In this document: piece after piece, positions 46,630 through 56,700 of the stretch
How positions within the stretch are numbered: position 1 is the stretch's first letter
Layout: each line of letters starts with the position of its first letter
Assembly (NCBI GenBank): GCA_025504975.1
Contig: JANUWI010000018.1
Coordinates: forward strand, 952,801-1,016,800
DNA: 64,000 nucleotides
DNA from: Plenodomus lindquistii
Lineage: Eukaryota > Ascomycota > Dothideomycetes > Pleosporales > Leptosphaeriaceae
Direction: 5' to 3'
Translations under genes and position numbers: made by a program
The notes under the pieces: generated by a model
Told to the model about the DNA's origin: nothing
The model's database searches: none
Seen by the model: only the letters and a program-made list of their open reading frames with translations

Positions 46630-47820
46630 ATGACGACAATGCGTGATCCAACAGTGATCCTACGGGATCACACAGACTACACAACATGGATGACGCAGCT
46701 CAAAGCGCGCTGCATCGCACATAACATCTGGGACAAGATCAATCCTAAGTCTACTACCCGGCCAACAGTTAAACCGGTAGCAGAAAGAGCCCCGGTGATT
46801 GCTGATTACGCGCCAGCCAATGCAAGTAACACAAGCCCAAGAAGGATCACCGATCTCTCCACAGCAGGCCAGAAGGCTTTCCGGGATGACCTCGAGTATC
46901 ACAAAATCCTCCTCGAACAATACAAGAACGACCGACATGACTACGAGAAAGAGCAATCCAGCCTTCAGCACATCGTAGCGTTCATCCAATCAACAGTAAC
47001 ACCGCATCTGCTCCGAACCTGTTGCCTACCCGACCAATCCCTCCGAAAATGGCTCATAAGCCTCGAAGCGACGATTGGGATTGACGAACAACTTGAACAA
47101 GAGCGAGCCCGCGAACGATACCTTCAGGCATTGAAGCCAATGAGAACCTCCGCGCACTGGGATAGCTGGCTCGCAGAATACGACCAAGCCGCAACTGAAG
47201 CAGAGGCATACAACGTACCGGAAGTACTGCAGATCAATGCAGTAACAAAAGATTTCCTCACATCGGTTAACAAGGTGGCAAATGTGTGGGCAACCACCTT
47301 CCAGGACTCTGGACGATACCAACCCGGAATGAACCGCAAAGAGATGATGAAACGCTATCGGGAGTACATGATGAATAACCATCCCCTGAAAACAGGGAAG
47401 AGCAAAGCAAGTTTCATTGCAGCTCATGACGAGGCTTCACATGACACCGCTGAGGGCGAAGCCCATCAGGACAGTACAAGGGACGCCTCTACTGTGAACA
47501 GCGCGCCATCTCGCCGGGGAAGACCCCGTAATCAACGCGGCAACGATCGAAAGCGACAAGCCGAGAGACCTCCAGAAGGCTCATACTCCTCCACAAAATG
47601 CTTAGCATGTGGACAACGCCATGCCTTGAAGGACTGCTACTACCTACATGAGGAGAAAGCACCCGGCTGGTGGAAACCAAACGAGTCCGTAAAGGAGCTC
47701 GTCAAATTCAAGAAGGAACAAGACCCAGAACTACAAGGGCTAATCCGCTCACAGAGCCGACCCCGCACAAGGACGCCAACTATCAAGCAGTCCCATACCC
47801 CAACTCCGGAAATAGAATGA
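46630..47820 (+). CDS. gag: Copia Gag, copy 1
   Basis: A 396-residue protein that forms the virus-like particle packaging element RNA. The N-terminal part resembles the UBN2/Copia-gag fold (TTWMTQLKARCIAHNIWDKI). A basic region and one zinc knuckle follow near residues 323-337, written CLACGQRHALKDC, with spacing CX2CX3HX4C, one residue shorter than the common CX2CX4HX4C. The frame ends with TGA at 47818-47820 followed by CTA, and the same frame then continues as pol. Compared with copy 2 it differs at residue 9 (Val/Ala) and at residue 333 (Leu/Trp) inside the knuckle. Confidence 0.92.
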   Translation: MTTMRDPTVILRDHTDYTTWMTQLKARCIAHNIWDKINPKSTTRPTVKPVAERAPVIADYAPANASNTSPRRITDLSTAGQKAFRDDLEYHKILLEQYKNDRHDYEKEQSSLQHIVAFIQSTVTPHLLRTCCLPDQSLRKWLISLEATIGIDEQLEQERARERYLQALKPMRTSAHWDSWLAEYDQAATEAEAYNVPEVLQINAVTKDFLTSVNKVANVWATTFQDSGRYQPGMNRKEMMKRYREYMMNNHPLKTGKSKASFIAAHDEASHDTAEGEAHQDSTRDASTVNSAPSRRGRPRNQRGNDRKRQAERPPEGSYSSTKCLACGQRHALKDCYYLHEEKAPGWWKPNESVKELVKFKKEQDPELQGLIRSQSRPRTRTPTIKQSHTPTPEIE

Positions 47821-50800
47821 CTATATGGTCGTCAAATCACGCAAGTTGGAGGTTCCGAGGATCGGTTCCTGGCAACGTCCAATACAGAGGCAGGCTTCGC
47901 TGCCACAACAAGTGATTATCCGCTCCGAAATTCATACATTCTGGATTCAGGCACGACATGCCATATTACGAACGATCCCCAACGCATATATGACTATCGC
48001 GCACCCGGACCCTCAGACTATATATGGGCCGGTAACACACAAGTCTGGATCAGGGGGTACGGCTCCATCCGGCTGCCCCTCAGGCACGATCAGCGAACGA
48101 CGATAATAACGCTCCATGACGTAGCCGTCTGTCCTGACTTCCTCTGTAATCTTGTATCCTTCCGATTACTCCGACAACAAGGAATATGGTGGGACACCAG
48201 AACCGATCCAACAACGCTACGAGCGTCGGACAGCACAATCATTGGAAGCCTGCAGGAGCTGTACGGCCAATGGGTAATCGAGCACCACACATTGGCACCT
48301 GCGGCTTACCACACACACAAAGCAACGTCGCGTACACCGAGACGAGCTCAGATAGCCCCAGCACTCGTATGGCACAAGAGACTTGGGCATCCCGGTCCAG
48401 CAACCGTGGAGCACCTCATGCAGCAAGCTGAGGGGGTGCGAGTGAAAGGCATTACTACAGTAGAGTGCAACTCCTGTGGACGAGCCAAGGCCCGGCGTCA
48501 AATCAGACGGGCCCCACGAAATACAGATTACGAAGGACCAGGAGAGAGACTGGCCATCGATTTCCATTCATACGAACACCAAAGCATCACCAAAGAAAGG
48601 AGCCAGATGCTCATCACCGACAGATACTCAGGAATGCAATGGGACTATTACTTCACCGACAACAGGACCGCAAAGTCCATCATCAAAGCATTCTCTAACT
48701 TCATTCTATTTCTCAAGAACCATTTCAACATCACCGTAAAGATCATCGAAGCGGACAACGAAATCACAACGGTCAAGCCAGAGGTACAGCGCTACCTTTC
48801 ATCGCACGGCATTGTTATTGAGCCCTCGGCCCCGGATACACAAGCACAGAACGGAGGCGCCGAACGCTCAGGGGGTGTAAACAAGGAGAAAGCGCGCGCA
48901 ATGCGACTCGACGCCAATCTCTCATGGGAGCTCTGGCCGGAGATAACGCGAGCCGCCGTCTACCTATACAACCGATCGCCTAACTACGCAAACAACTGGA
49001 AGACTCCATACGAGATCTTCTTCACTCGCGTGGCCTTTAGCAACGGCATAGTCACGTCGATACGAAAACCAAACCTTGCTCACCTTAGAGCATACGGCTG
49101 CAAAGCGTTCGCCATGACCGACGACACGTATCGCGGAAAAGGACGCTTGCAACGCCTTGATCCAAAAGCCTGGGTAGGATACCTAGTAGGATATCGATCT
49201 ACCAACATCTACAGGATATGGATCCCATCCCTGGCCAAGGTCATTAGCACTAGGGACGTCACCTTTGACGAACAAACAACTTTTGATGGGAAGGTAGAAG
49301 ACCTGATGGACAACCTCATGCACAGCACACTAAGAGAAATCGCCACGCTTGTGAGGACCATGGAGCTCCCTTCACCAGCACACGAACCGGAAACTGAATC
49401 CTTCCACGAGGACGATGCTCTTGAAGAGGCCTCAGAGCCACATCCTGAAGCAGATCCGCCGGGATACTACAACGGTAGGAAGATTAGGGATCATTACCCA
49501 TCTCCACCGCCGACGCCGCCACCAGCGGCTCTCCTTGCACAATTCATGGCAGGGACACACCCTGAGGAACAATCGGTGTCATCCCGTACAATCCCATGGG
49601 CAGCAGCGTTTACCGCAGGAACCCAAGCAGGCAACATAGGGACGACCGGAGGAGAAGCCATTGACAAAGCCCGATTGAGAAGGATGCTTGCCACCGGCTC
49701 GAGACCCCATCGCAGCCAGCTACCGCCTCCTCCCACGTACAAAAGCAAGCTTGAGGATCATCCACTAGGCGCCGAGTTTAAACAAGCTGAACTTGACCAT
49801 CTTTTGAGCCATGCTCAGATGGGTTCATGGACTGAAGTTCCAATCAGAACGGCTAAGTCAACGGGACAACAGATCCTTGACTGCATGTGGGTCTACACGT
49901 ACAAGCTGGATAAAGACCACAACCTCCTCAAATGCAAGGCGCGACTAGTGGTCCGAGGAGATCAACAGAGAAACATTACCTCTCAAGACACCTACGCAGC
50001 CACACTAGCTAGCCGCTCGTTCAGAATGTTGATGGCAATCGCAGCCCAGCACGAACTAGAGCTCAAGCAATTCGACGTTACGAACGCGTTCGTACACGCA
50101 GCGATGGACCGAGTTGTCTACATGCGTATGCCGAAAGGCCATCAGAAGGCCGGCACGATCCTACAAGTCAACAAGGCATTATATGGCCTTAGGATCTCAC
50201 CACTGCTCTGGCAGAAGGAGTTCACAGCAACCCTGCAGAGGCTCGGCTTTGAAGCTATACCACATGAGCCGTGCTGCCTTATTAAGGGCAGTATCATTAT
50301 CTTCTTTTACGTTGATGATATCATCATGGCTTATCCAACAGGGCAGGATCAGCAGGCTACCGGAGTAACGGAGCAGCTGAAGAAGCAGTACACGATTACC
50401 GGAGGACACGACTTACAATGGTTCCTCGGGATGGAGATAATCCGTGACCGAGCCTCGCGCCGGATCCAACTCTCCCAGGCCTCCTACTGCGACAAGATCA
50501 GTCGACTGATCGACGATCGAGGAGTAGCACACGACACTCCGATGGCAGCCATTGAGCTATTGCCAAGCGACGGACTAGCGAGCCACGCGGACGTCAACAA
50601 ATATCAACGAAAGATTGGATCACTTCTCTTCGCCGCAGTCACCACGCGACCAGACATCTCATTTGCTACGTCACGACTAGCAAGGCATCTTACCAATCCC
50701 AGCCATGAACATCACAAAGCTGCAGACCGAGTCTTGATGTATCTTCAGGACACCAAATCAACCGTGTTGCAACTCGGGGGTGGCTCACGCCTTCAAGTCG

Positions 50801-51345
50801 CAAGCGACGCCTCCTTTGCTGACAACACACGAGATAGGAAAAGCTCACAGGGCTACGCAATTAAGCTATACAACGGGCTTATCGCCTGGAAAGCAAACAA
50901 GCAGGACACGGTAACCACGTCGACCACCGAAGCCGAACTCCTCGCTCTGTCCCAAGTCGCCAAGGAAGCTCTCTTTATCTCGAGGCTCCTTCAGGAGCTC
51001 CACGTCAAGATTGAGCCAGGACCTATTATCATTGAATGCGACAATCAACAGACCATCCGACTACTCACCGCGGAGGTCTCAAAGCTCCAAACCAAGCTCC
51101 GACACGTTGATATCCACAACCACTGGCTACGGCAGGAAGTACAACAACAACGGATAAACGTACAGTACGTACAGTCATCAGAAATGATCGCAGACGGCCT
51201 CACAAAGGCCCTGCCGAAGGGATCCTGGGGAAGGTTCCTCCATCAACTCGGACTTATCAAAGCTGAGACGCTCTCAACGCCAACGAACGAGACTCCGATT
51301 GAGGAAATCCAACAGCAACTAGACCACCTCTCAAGAACTCCTTAG
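47821..51345 (+). CDS. pol: Copia Pol, copy 1 (protease, integrase, RT, RNase H)
   Basis: The frame is continuous with gag through a single TGA and gives 1174 codons with no ATG near its start, so expression as Gag-Pol by readthrough is expected. The protease site is ILDSGTT, about 40 residues in. The integrase zinc part has WHKRLGHP and CNSCGRAK, with a DDE core (AIDFHSY, EADNE and GGAERSG). Reverse transcriptase carries FDVTNAFVHA and the catalytic YVDD. RNase H shows SDASFADN, STTEAEL and DIHNHW. All catalytic residues that I can place are present, so the element may be autonomous. The next ATG in frame, at 48292, lies beyond the protease and is unlikely to be a real start. Confidence 0.92.
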   Translation, partial: LYGRQITQVGGSEDRFLATSNTEAGFAATTSDYPLRNSYILDSGTTCHITNDPQRIYDYRAPGPSDYIWAGNTQVWIRGYGSIRLPLRHDQRTTIITLHDVAVCPDFLCNLVSFRLLRQQGIWWDTRTDPTTLRASDSTIIGSLQELYGQWVIEHHTLAPAAYHTHKATSRTPRRAQIAPALVWHKRLGHPGPATVEHLMQQAEGVRVKGITTVECNSCGRAKARRQIRRAPRNTDYEGPGERLAIDFHSYEHQSITKERSQMLITDRYSGMQWDYYFTDNRTAKSIIKAFSNFILFLKNHFNITVKIIEADNEITTVKPEVQRYLSSHGIVIEPSAPDTQAQNGGAERSGGVNKEKARAMRLDANLSWELWPEITRAAVYLYNRSPNYANNWKTPYEIFFTRVAFSNGIVTSIRKPNLAHLRAYGCKAFAMTDDTYRGKGRLQRLDPKAWVGYLVGYRSTNIYRIWIPSLAKVISTRDVTFDEQTTFDGKVEDLMDNLMHSTLREIATLVRTMELPSPAHEPETESFHEDDALEEASEPHPEADPPGYYNGRKIRDHYPSPPPTPPPAALLAQFMAGTHPEEQSVSSRTIPWAAAFTAGTQAGNIGTTGGEAIDKARLRRMLATGSRPHRSQLPPPPTYKSKLEDHPLGAEFKQAELDHLLSHAQMGSWTEVPIRTAKSTGQQILDCMWVYTYKLDKDHNLLKCKARLVVRGDQQRNITSQDTYAATLASRSFRMLMAIAAQHELELKQFDVTNAFVHAAMDRVVYMRMPKGHQKAGTILQVNKALYGLRISPLLWQKEFTATLQRLGFEAIPHEPCCLIKGSIIIFFYVDDIIMAYPTGQDQQATGVTEQLKKQYTITGGHDLQWFLGMEIIRDRASRRIQLSQASYCDKISRLIDDRGVAHDTPMAAIELLPSDGLASHADVNKYQRKIGSLLFAAVTTRPDISFATSRLARHLTNPSHEHHKAADRVLMYLQDTKSTVLQLGGGSRLQVASDASFADNTRDRKSSQGYAIKLYNGLIAWKANKQDTVTTSTTEAELLALSQVAKEALFISRLLQELHVKIEPGPIIIECDNQQTIRLLTAEVSKLQTKLRHVDIHNHWLRQEVQQQRINVQYVQSSEMIADGLTKALPKGSWGRFLHQLGLIKAETLSTPTNETPIEEIQQQLDHLSRTP

Positions 51346-51389
51346 GAGAAAGGTTTCAGCCAGCAATAGCTTCCAGGCTGAAGGGGGTG

Positions 51390-51576
51390 TGTCAGATTGA
51401 CGGAGTTATTCTAGAGCCAGTAGATAAGCGGGGCACTGGGTGCGCTAGCGCACCCTGCAGCCGACGCGACAAAACTAGCCTCCTGAGCAACGCTCGGAGA
51501 AGACACAATCAATGATCTCAACCATCATCAAATTCATCAATATTCGTGCACTTTCAATAGTACCGTGCATCTGACA
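51390..51576 (+). repeat. 3' LTR of Copia copy 1
   Basis: A 187-bp LTR preceded by a purine-rich tract (CTGAAGGGGGTG), the likely second-strand primer. It differs from the 5' LTR at three positions. It is followed by the target duplication GTAGT. Confidence 0.95.
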
Positions 51577-52445
51577 GTAGTATAGTTATTACTTTAACTT
51601 TTAAACTAATTTTAATTCTATACAGGAAGTCTAGTAAAACGCAAGCAATAATAATATAAATATCTATTACGTATATATTACTAATAGTAATCTAACTCTA
51701 AATAGTATAATTTATATTACTTAATATAACCCTATTCTTTTAAATTAGCAGTTTAATAGAGAAAAGAATCGCCTAAAATAATAGAAAGCTTAACTTTAGT
51801 AAAGAAGTCTAGCTAACAGGATAGATAGAGTTAGTAAACCTATTAGAAGCTATTAAAAAAACTAGAGAATTCTAGGCTAATAACTGCGTGGCTTATTTTA
51901 TTAAAAAAAAAAACTAGAACTACGCTAAAGTAGAGTGCTATAAGTATACTAGTAGTTATATAAAAACTATCTATAAAAAGATAAACTAGAATATTAGACT
52001 AAAAAGATATTTTTTATATAATATACCCTTTAAACTATACGTAAAGTAGTAGGACCCTAAAAAATAGCGTATAATAAATAAATAAAATAAGTCTATTTAC
52101 TATATATATCTACACGTAGTACTAGATATATAGACAACGTTATAGTTAAACTATAAAAAACTATAAAAGAAGTAGTAATAATATATATATAATATAATAG
52201 AATATAATACTATGTTTTAGAACGTATAGAACTACTAAAACTATTTTTATAATTTAATACTAATAAGTAAAGGTATATATATATTATAGGTTATAAAGAA
52301 TATAACCTAGCTTACCTATAAATACTTTCTAAATATAAATAAAAAATAGCTTAACCTACTATAAAATAATAAAAATAGTATAAATATATTATAATATAAA
52401 TATACAATATATTATTCTATATACGTAAATAGGCAGGGTTACTAT

Positions 52446-52510
52446 AAAAAAAAAAAAAGTTTTATCTAAAAAAAGCTAGTTATAGCTTCTCTAGACTAAA
52501 ACCTCTAGCT
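52446..52510. repeat. Subtelomeric hairpin repeat, copy 2
   Basis: The left arm AAGTTTTATCTAAAAAAAGCT and the right arm AGCTTCTCTAGACTAAAACC are separated by about six bases. They are imperfect complements of one another and related to the hairpins at 40291, 60832 and 61471. Confidence 0.6.
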
Positions 52511-53137
52511 TTTTTTCTATAAGCTATAGCTTACGTAGAGAGCATATAATATATAATTATTTATAACTATTTAAATAAAATATAAACTAGAATCTTCTAC
52601 AGAGAAAAGCTATAGAGTATAAAAAAGATTTTATAAGTAGAGAATAAATTCTAGACTATATAATTATATTTAAATATAGTATAAATTAAAATAAAGTAAA
52701 AGGTATTAAGCAGGCTTTACTATATTAAATAGAAATAAAGTACTAATCTAGGTATATAGAAATAAAAAGTAGTAAAAAAAAAAAAAGTTTTACTAAAAGA
52801 AAGCTAGTATACTTTTACTATAATAGGGACTAGCGTTATATATACTACTATAATTTTAGCGCAGCTATATAATTTAAATTAAACTTTCTAACTTTATAAT
52901 TCTTTTCTTTACTTTTTATAACCTTTAATAACTACTACCTACTACGCTACTTTTTTACCTCTATTTATTACTATAATATAAATAGAGTTTAGATATATAC
53001 TAAATACTACTTTATAAGTAATATTAAATAAGCGCGCGCCTCTGCTAGTACTATACATACGCTGTAGACGCGCTAACTAGTTAAAATATATTAATTAAGT
53101 AAGTTAATATTTTAAAAATCTAAAGTTCTATTTTAAA

Positions 53138-53300
53138 TAGTTTTTCTAGGCTAAAACTCTCTTTTTAGCGTATATAGCTACTAAAACTTTTTTAGGCTAA
53201 AACCTTCTTCTAGCGTATATAGCTACTAGAGCTTTTTTAGGCCTAAACTCTCTACTAGCGCACCTATTTATAGTAGCTTTTTTAAGCTAAAACCTTTTTT
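53138..53300. repeat. Tandem array of hairpin-arm units
   Basis: Four copies of an arm-like unit (TTTTTTAGGCTAAAACC and variants) recur at roughly 40-50 bp spacing, two of them joined by TAGCGTATATAGCTACTA. They match the right arm of the hairpin family, here in one orientation only. Confidence 0.55.
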
Positions 53301-53511
53301 TTATATACTCTATTTATACGTTACGCCTAGCACTTATTACTAGGTATTAGATATAAATACCTATAATAAATATTTCTATATTAAAAACCTATTAGAAAGT
53401 AAAATAAAGTTAAAATAAAAATCTTTATACTGTATACCTAACTTTAGTATTTATTTATAAAAAAGAGGGTTACTAACTATAAAGATATAGAAAAGAGGGG
53501 GGGTTTCTTGT

Positions 53512-53699
53512 TATCAGATGCACGGTACTAGCTGAAAGTGCACGAATATTGATAATTTGTTGAGGGTTAGAGATCATTGATTGTGTCTTCTCCGAGCGTT
53601 GCTCAGGAGGCTAGTTTTGTCGCGTCGGCTACAGGGTGCGCTAGCGCACCCTGTGCCCCGCTTATCTACTGGCTCTAGAATAACTCCGTCAATCTGACA
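53512..53699 (-). repeat. 3' LTR of Copia copy 2 (diverged outer end)
   Basis: 188 bp. The inner 110 bp matches the other three LTRs, whereas the outer 70 bp has substitutions and small indels. The terminal dinucleotide is altered. A chimera with an older LTR or post-insertion damage are both possible. Confidence 0.9.
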
Positions 53700-53743
53700 C
53701 ACCCCCTTCAGCCTGGAAGCTATTGCTGGCTGAAACCTTTCTC

Positions 53744-56700
53744 CTAAGGAGTTATTGAGAGGTGGTCTAGTTGCTGTTGGATTTCCTCAATCGGAGTCTC
53801 GTTCGTTGGCGTTGAGAGCGTCTCAGCTTTGATAAGTCCGAGTTGATGGAGGAACCTTCCCCAGGATCCCTTCGGCAGGGCCTTTGTGAGGCCGTCTGCG
53901 ATCATTTCTGATGACTGTACGTACTGTACGTTTATCCGTTGTTGTTGTACTTCCTGCCGTAGCCAGTGGTTGTGGATATCAACGTGTCGGAGCTTGGTTT
54001 GGAGCTTTGAGACCTCCGCGGTGAGTAGTCGGATGGTCTGTTGATTGTCGCATTCAATGATAATAGGTCCTGGCTCAATCTTGACGTGGAGCTCCTGAAG
54101 GAGCCTCGAGATAAAGAGAGCTTCCTTGGCGACTTGGGACAGAGCGAGGAGTTCGGCTTCGGTGGTCGACGTGGTTACCGTGTCCTGCTTGTTTGCTTTC
54201 CAGGCGATAAGCCCGTTGTATAGCTTAATTGCGTAGCCCTGTGAGCTTTTCCTATCTCGTGTGTTGTCAGCAAAGGAGGCGTCGCTTGCGACTTGAAGGC
54301 GTGAGCCACCCCCGAGTTGCAACACGGTTGATTTGGTGTCCTGAAGATACATCAAGACTCGGTCTGCAGCTTTGTGATGTTCATGGCTGGGATTGGTAAG
54401 ATGCCTTGCTAGTCGTGACGTAGCAAATGAGATGTCTGGTCGCGTGGTGACTGCGGCGAAGAGAAGTGATCCAATCTTTCGTTGATATTTGTTGACGTCC
54501 GCGTGGCTCGCTAGTCCGTCGCTTGGCAATAGCTCAATGGCTGCCATCGGAGTGTCGTGTGCTACTCCTCGATCGTCGATCAGTCGACTGATCTTGTCGC
54601 AGTAGGAGGCCTGGGAGAGTTGGATCCGGCGCGAGGCTCGGTCACGGATTATCTCCATCCCGAGGAACCATTGTAAGTCGTGTCCTCCGGTAATCGTGTA
54701 CTGCTTCTTCAGCTGCTCCGTTACTCCGGTAGCCTGCTGATCCTGCCCTGTTGGATAAGCCATGATGATATCATCAACGTAAAAGAAGATAATGATACTG
54801 CCCTTAATAAGGCAGCACGGCTCATGTGGTATAGCTTCAAAGCCGAGCCTCTGCAGGGTTGCTGTGAACTCCTTCTGCCAGAGCAGTGGTGAGATCCTAA
54901 GGCCATATAATGCCTTGTTGACTTGTAGGATCGTGCCGGCCTTCTGATGGCCTTTCGGCATACGCATGTAGACAACTCGGTCCATCGCTGCGTGTACGAA
55001 CGCGTTCGTAACGTCGAATTGCTTGAGCTCTAGTTCGTGCTGGGCTGCGATTGCCATCAACATTCTGAACGAGCGGCTAGCTAGTGTGGCTGCGTAGGTG
55101 TCTTGAGAGGTAATGTTTCTCTGTTGATCTCCTCGGACCACTAGTCGCGCCTTGCATTTGAGGAGGTTGTGGTCTTTATCCAGCTTGTACGTGTAGACCC
55201 ACATGCAGTCAAGGATCTGTTGTCCCGTTGACTTAGCCGTTCTGATTGGAACTTCAGTCCATGAACCCATCTGAGCATGGCTCAAAAGATGGTCAAGTTC
55301 AGCTTGTTTAAACTCGGCGCCTAGTGGATGATCCTCAAGCTTGCTTTTGTACGTGGGAGGAGGCGGTAGCTGGCTGCGATGGGGTCTCGAGCCGGTGGCA
55401 AGCATCCTTCTCAATCGGGCTTTGTCAATGGCTTCTCCTCCGGTCGTCCCTATGTTGCCTGCTTGGGTTCCTGCGGTAAACGCTGCTGCCCATGGGATTG
55501 TACGGGATGACACCGATTGTTCCTCAGGGTGTGTCCCTGCCATGAATTGTGCAAGGAGAGCCGCTGGTGGCGGCGTCGGCGGTGGAGATGGGTAATGATC
55601 CCTAATCTTCCTACCGTTGTAGTATCCCGGCGGATCTGCTTCAGGATGTGGCTCTGAGGCCTCTTCAAGAGCATCGTCCTCGTGGAAGGATTCAGTTTCC
55701 GGTTCGTGTGCTGGTGAAGGGAGCTCCATGGTCCTCACAAGCGTGGCGATTTCTCTTAGTGTGCTGTGCATGAGGTTGTCCATCAGGTCTTCTACCTTCC
55801 CATCAAAAGTTGTTTGTTCGTCAAAGGTGACGTCCCTAGTGCTAATGACCTTGGCCAGGGATGGGATCCATATCCTGTAGATGTTGGTAGATCGATATCC
55901 TACTAGGTATCCTACCCAGGCTTTTGGATCAAGGCGTTGCAAGCGTCCTTTTCCGCGATACGTGTCGTCGGTCATGGCGAACGCTTTGCAGCCGTATGCT
56001 CTAAGGTGAGCAAGGTTTGGTTTTCGTATCGACGTGACTATGCCGTTGCTAAAGGCCACGCGAGTGAAGAAGATCTCGTATGGAGTCTTCCAGTTGTTTG
56101 CGTAGTTAGGCGATCGGTTGTATAGGTAGACGGCGGCTCGCGTTATCTCCGGCCAGAGCTCCCATGAGAGATTGGCGTCGAGTCGCATTGCGCGCGCTTT
56201 CTCCTTGTTTACACCCCCTGAGCGTTCGGCGCCTCCGTTCTGTGCTTGTGTATCCGGGGCCGAGGGCTCAATAACAATGCCTTGCGATGAAAGGTAGCGC
56301 TGTACCTCTGGCTTGACCGTTGTGATTTCGTTGTCCGCTTCGATGATCTTTACGGTGATGTTGAAATGGTTCTTGAGAAATAGAATGAAGTTAGAGAATG
56401 CTTTGATGATGGACTTTGCGGTCCTGTTGTCGGTGAAGTAATAGTCCCATTGCATTCCTGAGTATCTGTCGGTGATGAGCATCTGGCTCCTTTCTTTGGT
56501 GATGCTTTGGTGTTCGTATGAATGGAAATCGATGGCCAGTCTCTCTCCTGGTCCTTCGTAATCTGTATTTCGTGGGGCCCGTCTGATTTGACGCCGGGCC
56601 TTGGCTCGTCCACAGGAGTTGCACTCTACTGTAGTAATGCCTTTCACTCGCACCCCCTCAGCTTGCTGCATGAGGTGCTCCACGGTTGCTGGACCGGGAT

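Larger units (their letters stand above)
46388..51576 (+). mobile_element. Copia-type LTR retrotransposon, copy 1 (complete)
   Basis: The 5189-bp element has 187-bp LTRs starting TGTCAGAT and ending ATCTGACA, an 8-bp terminal inverted repeat. It is flanked by a perfect 5-bp target duplication GTAGT (46383-46387 and 51577-51581). Domain order is gag, protease, integrase, reverse transcriptase, RNase H, which defines Copia (Pseudoviridae). The LTRs differ at only three positions, so insertion is recent. It shows no RIP, although its flanks are saturated with RIP mutations. It interrupts RIPed DNA just after the helicase remnant. Confidence 0.95.
51577..53511. repeat. RIP-degraded AT-rich block 2, between the two Copia copies
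   Basis: This is the continuation of block 1 on the far side of Copia copy 1, with the same TpA-rich, CpA/TpG-poor composition. It contains a hairpin copy near 52446-52510 and a cluster of hairpin-arm motifs at 53138-53300. It ends in a G7 run (53497-53503) next to Copia copy 2. No readable gene was found. Confidence 0.8.

Noticed and set aside
48292..51345. Pol starting at the ATG at 48292
   Set aside because: The same frame is open upstream to the gag stop and contains the protease motif DSGTT. A start here would remove the protease.
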